Origin: Saccoglossus kowalevskii
Taxonomy: Eukaryota; Hemichordata; Enteropneusta; Harrimaniidae
Assembly: GCF_000003605.2 (NCBI RefSeq)
Contig: NW_003138321.1
Coordinates: 106,960 to 122,350, forward strand
Direction: 5' to 3'
DNA length: 15,391 nt
This document shows, piece after piece, positions 10,304 through 15,391 of the stretch. A model generated the notes under the pieces. The model was not told the origin of the DNA, searched no databases, and saw only the letters and a list, made by a program, of their open reading frames with translations. The translations under genes were made by a program, and so were the position numbers. Numbering within the stretch: the stretch's first letter is position 1; each line of letters begins with the position of its first letter.

Positions 10304-10754
10304 TCAAGGGTGTAGTAACATGAAGAAAAATATTGATTGACCAAGTCTGACAATACAACAGTGCATGAAGATGGCTTGCAGGTGGTGCTGTCACACTTGT
10401 GTGTGTTGACAGATGATGTAGTAATAACATCCCCAGGTTAACAGATTAGTGAAATAAATGTAACTCTGCGCTCTACTCTAATTACACTGTTCCTTCAACT
10501 GCATAGAATCATCAATTTCCAGTTCACAGAGACCAAATAACCAATAATGGAGGCAGGTATTTCCATTCAGATGAAATTCACCTTAGTTACTTGGCCATTT
10601 GAGCATTGAGCAGTCAGAATCATAATCAGAAAATTAACAACTTTGCTTTTGGCTGATGAATCAGGTGATGCATGTCCTTACCAATGCCGAGCACTATAAG
10701 CACAATGGCAGACAAGCTCTGTGACGATATCATCGTGTAGGAATACCAAACAAC
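10304..10754. other. Spacer with no supported gene
   Basis: Overlapping short frames on both strands, none with motif or splice support. It separates two minus-strand coding-like tracts. Confidence 0.45.
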
Positions 10755-11187
10755 TTAAATTACACAACTGGAGAAACGCTCACACTCATGACCACAGGAA
10801 TGACACACAGGGTGTAGGTCATTATTACACATATTATTAACAGGCCGAACATCACCGTGGTGTCTTTGGTAATTTTGCTTCTCAACTTGTTTTCTCCGCC
10901 AAAATAGGCATGTCAGCCATCTTGAAACCAACGTAAACAGGTAAGAAAATGTTAAGAAACTGAACAGATTGATGAACCGGTGGACTAATAAGAGTGTTAA
11001 CTGACTAGCAGCACTCAAATTTCAAATTGTGTCTTCGGCCTAGAAACTGAAGATTTAATAGGTATTGCCAATAATCCCTGAATGTGCCATGCACCTGGTG
11101 GGTGATATAATTACTCAATTCTGGCTGGCAGTAGTAGTCCCATTTGTCTAACTTAGACAAATAGTTGAAGTAATTGGTTGACGCCAT
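10755..11187 (-). pseudogene. Two overlapping frames resembling one small membrane protein with a frameshift
   Basis: The frame from an ATG at 11187 runs 60 codons (MASTNYFNYLSKLDKWDYY) to a TAG at 11005. A +1 frame overlapping it (about 11024-10755) gives a hydrophobic span (HRFINLFSFLTFSYLF), a basic stop-transfer-like WRRK, then a cysteine/histidine tail containing CHSCGHECERFSSC. Together they would give N-terminus, membrane span and Cys-rich tail. The start context is weak (T at -3). Both lengths are common by chance in this window, and no family is recognised. It may be part of the same decayed gene as 8947-10303. Confidence 0.2.
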
Positions 11188-11519
11188 AAACTAAATGCTT
11201 TTACAGTACTTGATTGTCAGTGTCTGACTGGCATATACAAAATGCAACCATGAAAATGTCAGACAAGTAAAAAACAAAGCGAGTGAGAGAAGTGAGTTGG
11301 CAGAGTCAATTGAAAGCGCCATGAAACCACATCTGTCAGCCATCACCATTCAACACATTAATCTCAAATATTTTGAGAACCATTAGTGCAGAATCATTAC
11401 ATTGAAATGCACACTAAATACAGCCATCCCAGATGGTATCAATTACCATATATCACTTCAAAAAAATGTTTATATATCGAGTGTAATATAAAATAAAAGA
11501 AAAGACAATTGAAACTCGT
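11188..11519. other. Spacer beyond the SNX6-like polyadenylation site
   Basis: AT-rich, with no open frame of note. It includes the T-rich (gene strand) downstream element of the SNX6-like poly(A) site. Confidence 0.5.
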
Positions 11520-12455
11520 TGATTTAAGGGCAAAGATTTATTACATGTACATGTTATAATGCCAAGATTCAATTTACACACACATGTATTGAACTAAACC
11601 AAAAAGAAATAATCAATCATGATAATTTATAGAAGCAAACATTTTTATCATCAAATTAAGTTGTATTGATACCAAGGATTTATAGAATAAGGGTAAGAAA
11701 CTAGTGAGATATTGAATGGAAATCCTAATTGTAGTCTTTACAATAGGTTCTGATGCGATTGAACGAGTCCTGGCAAGAAATGGTCAGTGTTCGGGCTATA
11801 TTTGCTAATGGACTTGTGTATTTGCAGACGATGTATTATTTTCATATATTTTCATAATAGAACCTTTCCAAGTGATAATTACATTTTATGACGCTATTGG
11901 TCAGAAATAAGCTTGAATGATACACACATGGAATGCATCACAGTTCAATACCATCATCCTAGAAATCCTTGGTATTACAACTGTTTTACTTACTACTATC
12001 GGTTATACATACATCATCAGCAATGTATGAGACCCTAATCTCTCTGCTATGTTATCTGATGGTAGATAACACATACAAAGGGATTTGAATTGAATTATTT
12101 ACATCGGTACCTGTAATTTTGCTCATCTACAATTGATTTACCTTTCAGTAAACCTACAACACAACATGCCTGATATGTTTCTGACATATATCAACCGGGT
12201 ACAAAAATAAAAACATCAGAGATATATGCTGGCATGCATTACACACTACACATAAGAGCTCATCTACTGTGGATAGCAACACATACCAAGAATAAACTAA
12301 ATAAAAACAAATTATTACCAACTCGAAGTATATTCAACATTATGTGATTATTACAGATACCTAATAATAAACATAGAAATTATCTTTTTATATTTGACAG
12401 ATATTTTAAAATACATCCTCCTTTATGCACCTAAGATGGTTTCTATGGTTTCAAG
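11520..12455 (-). other. 3' UTR of the SNX6-like gene
   Basis: This is inferred from the stop codon at 12456-12458 down to the first canonical AATAAA on this strand, near 11540. It is AT-rich, with stops in all frames and no coding signal. It contains a stem-loop at 12050-12071 (8-bp arms TGTTATCT/AGATAACA, 6-nt loop). The end is approximate. Confidence 0.6.
11537..11542 (-). promoter_or_regulatory. AATAAA polyadenylation signal for the SNX6-like gene
   Basis: Plus-strand TTTATT is AATAAA on the gene strand. It is followed, in transcript direction, by CTTTGCCCTTAAATC and then a T-rich run including TTGTCTTTTCTTTTATTTT around 11490-11510. This is the expected arrangement of signal, cleavage zone and U-rich downstream element. 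It is the only exact AATAAA on this strand between here and the stop codon. Confidence 0.6.
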
Positions 12456-12515
12456 CTAGTCAGATTGTTCTTCTTTAAGGGAGGCAATGGACGTTCGAAG
12501 TAACTGCATTTGGGC
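12456..12515 (-). CDS. SNX6: SNX6-like terminal coding exon, 19 codons plus stop
   Basis: Reads AQMQLLRTSIASLKEEQSD then TAG. The acceptor is TTCAATTTCAG before GCCCAA. Joined to the preceding exon it gives LELKHAK-AQMQLL, equivalent to the KHAK..LQLL C-terminus of SNX6 relatives, where the protein also ends within about 20 residues. It is too short to find by ORF length; the splice signals and homology identify it. Confidence 0.88.
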   Translation of the reverse strand, partial: AQMQLLRTSIASLKEEQSD

Positions 12516-15041
12516 CTGAAATTGAACAGAGTATTCCATGTTATTAGGACAAATCATCTCAAAAACACCTACTGTAATTCAGGAAACAATAGTTTCTGCT
12601 ATATGCATTCATTAATTATACAGATTAGGATGTGGATTCTAATAAATATGAAAATTAACAAAATAATTTGACATTTTGACCTCATCTGTTGATCCATGTA
12701 AATATAAACATAAAAAAAAACACTTATTTGAAAATATATTTTCATATTCAAAATAATATATGGATGATTCATCTTACAGAAATCCACTGACAGACTATTA
12801 TATCACGTATCTTAGTATGAATGTATCAATGCATTAGTATTTCAGTCGCTGAACTTCTCACAGTCGCTACTACATGAAATATTACTTTCTGAAAGTACTT
12901 GTTAAGTACTTGCACAAATAACACAAGCCAGACAGACTGGTATGCATAAGAGCGAGTGTACGGCCATTCTCAGGCTCTGATGAGCAGGGAATGAATAATC
13001 AGCAGATTTTCTAATAACGCCACGACAGTGAATCATGACAAATTCTGAAAGGCGTAGTTCAGCAGAAACTTAATTTCTTTACAAAAATGTATATAATAAT
13101 AAGGTTATATGAACAAAATACCAGAATTTATGTTCTCATAAGCTATTGTCGATGTTGTGCGTCTTTGGACAATACCTTTGCTGTATAATACACTTGACAT
13201 ACATTTTGGTATTTTGTTAATAACACTGTATTAACTGATACATTTGCTGATGCAGTTTTTAAGTAATTTTTCAATCTGTGGAGATTTTCAGTCAGCTATT
13301 CGTGAAAGCATAAACCTCAAAATACACAGCAAAAATGTACAACATAAAGTTCCAAAAACTGGATGTATTCATCCCAATATGTGTCTTATCATTCAATGGA
13401 TACCATTATTGAAAAGACATGGTTACTACACAAAGTGCACAAGCTGTGGAAAACCTACTTTAGCATGTTTAAGTTCTAGCTCAGCTAATTCCACCAAATG
13501 TTTACGAAATGCACCAACGCGTCTCATCCGGAAGTCTGTTAGTTCATGTTTAGCTGTATCAGATATCTTTTCAAATCTTTCACAAGCTCTTTGTTGATTT
13601 GTCTCTGCCTATATAAAGAAAATGAAAAGGTGAATAATAAATAAACAATTGTAAGGCTGCTATTAAATGCTGGTGCCAGGTAAGAAGGGAAGCTCATTGG
13701 TTACTGGGGGAATAATTAGCATACAGTGTCACTGAGAAATATACAGCTTACAACCTACACCTTGATATCTTGAAAAAAAAATCAAAATCAAAAGTGCACA
13801 TACTTGTTGAACATCTTTATTTTTAGCTCTTGCCTTCTCTAGTGCTTTGTTGGCATTTTCATAGTTAGATAAACACCTGGTTCTTCTTAATAACAGATCC
13901 TAAAAGGAACAAAACAATAAATATATATAAACTCACTTTAAACAGAAATTTGTGTTAAACATTTTGAACTACACGTTATTAGCAATCTAGAAATCTTTTA
14001 GATACTCTGAGAACACAAGGGACTGAGTTGTTTGGGACATCCAAAGATCAAGATGACGAGGATATCAAAGGATTGAATTGATTGGGGCATCAAATGACTG
14101 AGATGATTGGGGCATCAAAGGATTGAGATGATTGGGGCATCAAATGATTGAGATGAATGGAGTCCCAAAGGATTGAGATGATAGGTGCATCAAATGATTG
14201 AGATGAATGGAGTCCCAAAGGATTGAGATGATAGGTGCATCAAAGGATTGAGATGATTAGGGCATCAAATAACAGATGACTGGGGCATCAAATGACTGAG
14301 ATGACTGGGGCATCAAATGACTGAGATGACTGGGGCATCAAAGGATTGAGATGATAGGAACATCAAATGATTGAGATGATTAGGGCATCAAAGGATGAGA
14401 TGATGGGGCATCAAAGGATTGAGATGATAGGTAAGCATCAAAGGATTGAGATGATAGGTGCATCAAAGGATTGAGATGATAGGTGCATCAAAGGATTGAG
14501 ATGATAGGTGCATCAAAGGATTGAGATGATAGGTGCATCAAAGGATTGAGATGATAGGTGCATCAAAGGATTGAGATGATAGGTGCATCAAAGGATTGAG
14601 ATGATAGGTGCATCAAAGGATTGAGATGATAGGTGCATCAAAGGATTGAGATGATAGGTGCATCAAAGGATTGAGATGATAGGTGCATCAAAGGATTGAG
14701 ATGATAGGTGCATCAAAGGATTGAGATGATAGGTGCATCAAAGGATTGAGATGATAGGTGCATCAAAGGATTGAGATGATAGGTGCATCAAAGGATTGAG
14801 ATGATAGGTGCATCAAAGGATTGAGATGATAGGTGCATCAAAGGATTGAGATGATAGGTGCATCAAAGGATTGAGATGATTGGGGCGTCAAAGGATTGAG
14901 ATGATAGGTGCATCAACAAATTGAGATGATTAGGGCATCAAGGGATCAATATACCTTAGCAGCCTGTGAATCTCTCATGTAATACCTCATTAAATCTGAT
15001 AACTTAAGATCTTCATCAGACGCTACTCGTGCTTCTAGTTT
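12456..15041 (-). CDS. SNX6: Sorting nexin of the SNX5/SNX6/SNX32 group, C-terminal part (4 exons, partial)
   Basis: Four minus-strand exons (15041-14955, 13899-13804, 13608-13459, 12515-12456) splice in frame at GT..AG borders, all phase 0, giving 130 C-terminal residues and a TAG stop. The product reads KLEARVASDEDLKLSDL, then YENANKALEKARAKNKDV, FEKISDTAKHELTDF, VELAELELKHAK and a short tail ending KEEQSD. This is the distal BAR domain of the SNX5/6/32 family; the ELELKHAK stretch is closest to what I recall of SNX6. Family members are about 400 residues with an N-terminal PX domain, so roughly two thirds lies beyond the right edge. In known animals these proteins pair with SNX1/SNX2 on endosome tubules (ESCPE-1) and recycle cargo to the trans-Golgi or plasma membrane. 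No stop or frameshift interrupts the exons, so the gene looks functional. SNX5 or SNX32 orthology is not excluded. Confidence 0.93.
12516..13458 (-). other. Last intron of the SNX6-like gene
   Basis: About 943 bp, AT-rich, donor GTAGGT and acceptor TTCAATTTCAG. I see no coding signal or repeat array in it, only a short direct repeat (AAGTACTTG twice, near 12893-12912). Confidence 0.8.
13459..13608 (-). CDS. SNX6: SNX6-like coding exon, 50 codons (second from the end)
   Basis: Begins AETNQQRACERFEK and ends LELKHAK. The acceptor is TTTATATAG before GCAGAG and the donor is CATGCTAAA followed by GTAGGT. A donor four bases further on would throw the last exon out of frame, so the AAA/GTAGGT junction is preferred. 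The exon is 150 bp, phase 0 at both ends. It carries the basic RMRRVGAFRKH segment of the last BAR helix. The long plus-strand frame over the same bases is an antisense shadow. Confidence 0.93.
13609..13803 (-). other. Short intron of the SNX6-like gene
   Basis: 195 bp between a GTATGTG donor and a TTTATATAG acceptor. No internal structure was noticed. Confidence 0.85.
13804..13899 (-). CDS. SNX6: SNX6-like coding exon, 32 codons (third from the end)
   Basis: Begins DLLLRRTRCLSNY and ends ARAKNKDVQQ. The acceptor is TTCCTTTTAG before GATCTG and the donor is CAACAA followed by GTATGTG. The exon is 96 bp, phase 0 at both ends. The ENANKALEKARAKNKDV motif is highly conserved in SNX5/6 BAR domains, which makes this one of the most diagnostic exons of the window. 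Confidence 0.93.
14014..14950. repeat. Minisatellite, 25-bp unit, about 37 copies, in an SNX6-like intron
   Basis: The unit begins CATCAAAGGATTG and ends GATAGGTG, 25 bp. The core from 14436 to 14860 is 17 consecutive identical units, with 20 more matching bases after it. The left part (14014-14435) is older and mixed, with variants such as ATTGGGGCATC and AATGGAGTCCC. It includes a perfect 50-bp double unit at 14141-14190 and 14191-14240. The right edge decays into a degenerate unit reaching the splice donor at 14951-14954. It fills almost the whole 1,055-bp intron. Confidence 0.97.
14955..15041 (-). CDS. SNX6: SNX6-like coding exon, 29 codons (fourth from the end)
   Basis: Reads KLEARVASDEDLKLSDL to DSQAAK. 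The acceptor is TTTTTCATAG before AAACTAG and the donor is GCTAAG followed by GTATAT. It is 87 bp and phase 0 at both ends, so skipping it would keep the frame but remove 29 residues of BAR-domain helix. It lies between two minisatellites: the 25-bp array abuts its donor, and the 29-bp array starts 76 bp upstream of its acceptor side. Confidence 0.92.
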
Positions 15042-15117
15042 CTATGAAAAACAAAGAACATTACAAACTTTGAAAATACACATTTGCAAACTATTATCTA
15101 GTAGTACTGCTATCAAA

Positions 15118-15391
15118 CATTGGCCAGCAGTGAAACCACCATCACACATTGGTCAGCAGTGAAACCACCATCACACATTGGTCAGCAGTGAAACCACCGT
15201 CACACATTGGCCAGCAGTGAAACCACCGTCACACATTGGCCAGCAGTGAAACCACCGTCACACATTGGCCAGCAGTGAAACCACCATCACGTATTGGCCA
15301 GCAGTGAAACCACCATCACGTATTGGCCAGCAGTGAAACCACCATCACATACTGGCCAGCAGCGTAACCACCATCACATACTGGCCAGCAG
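15118..15391. repeat. Minisatellite, 29-bp unit, at least 9.4 copies, cut by the window edge
   Basis: The unit starts CATTGGCCAGCAGTG and ends CACCATCACA, with starts every 29 bp at 15118, 15147, 15176, 15205, 15234, 15263, 15292, 15321, 15350 and 15379. Variants are simple point changes (GGTCAG/GGCCAG, CCATCA/CCGTCA, ACATTGG/CGTATTGG), with more changes toward the right end. It lies in the intron upstream of the 15041-14955 exon and is unrelated in sequence to the 25-bp array. Confidence 0.97.

Noticed and set aside
9050-10340. Plus-strand frames (9050-9286, 9838-10080, 10113-10340)
   Set aside because: They overlap the minus-strand decayed coding tract, are short, and do not hand over to one another as the minus frames do.
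13244-13597. 117-codon plus-strand frame
   Set aside because: Its 3' half is the antisense of the well-supported SNX6-like exon 13608-13459.
14014-15391. CRISPR-like array
   Set aside because: The repeats are head-to-tail with no unique spacers, lie in introns of an animal gene, and no cas genes are present.

Overview
This is eukaryotic nuclear DNA, almost certainly from an invertebrate animal. It is AT-rich, has long non-coding stretches, spliced genes with GT..AG introns, intronic minisatellites, transposon-like debris and no bacterial-style operons. The species cannot be read from the sequence. The one gene I can name is an animal sorting nexin, which fits a marine or other non-model metazoan, but this is inference.

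Right end (about 11.5-15.4 kb, minus strand): the last four coding exons of a sorting nexin of the SNX5/SNX6/SNX32 group, with the stop codon and a roughly 0.9 kb 3' UTR ending at an AATAAA signal. They encode the C-terminal 130 residues, part of the BAR domain. All introns are phase 0 and no exon is disrupted. The most upstream visible exon (87 bp) lies between two unrelated minisatellites: a 25-bp unit array of about 930 bp, with 17 identical copies in its core, and a 29-bp unit array that runs off the window edge.

Left end (about 1.4-2.2 kb): the first coding exon of an unrecognised minus-strand gene, with a strong start context, 105 codons and a good splice donor. Upstream is a candidate promoter with two NRF1-like GCGCATG sites, a CACGTG E-box and several CCAAT boxes. 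A GC-rich block ending in a hAT-like terminal sequence (576-659) lies in what would be this gene's first intron. An open frame at the very edge (1-153) is a weak candidate for the next exon.

Middle (about 2.2-11.2 kb): mostly AT-rich sequence without a convincing gene. The exception is 8947-10303 on the minus strand, a long broken reading frame. Three frame segments hand over to one another, with three internal stops, in DNA visibly richer in G+C than its surroundings. I read it as a decayed coding sequence of about 450 codons, family unknown. Two smaller, weaker coding-like tracts lie on the same strand at 10755-11187 and 6639-7035. Smaller structures include a perfect 15-bp inverted repeat with a 1-nt spacer (8366-8396), a 16-bp palindrome (7731-7746), a 9-bp-arm hairpin (2271-2293), three diverged copies of a roughly 50-bp repeat (4971-5300) and a possible MITE-like bracket (4032-4583).

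No CRISPR array, bacterial mobile element, tRNA or rRNA was seen. I found no clear candidate for a wholly new system. The best leads are the decayed GC-rich reading frame and the exon between two minisatellites.
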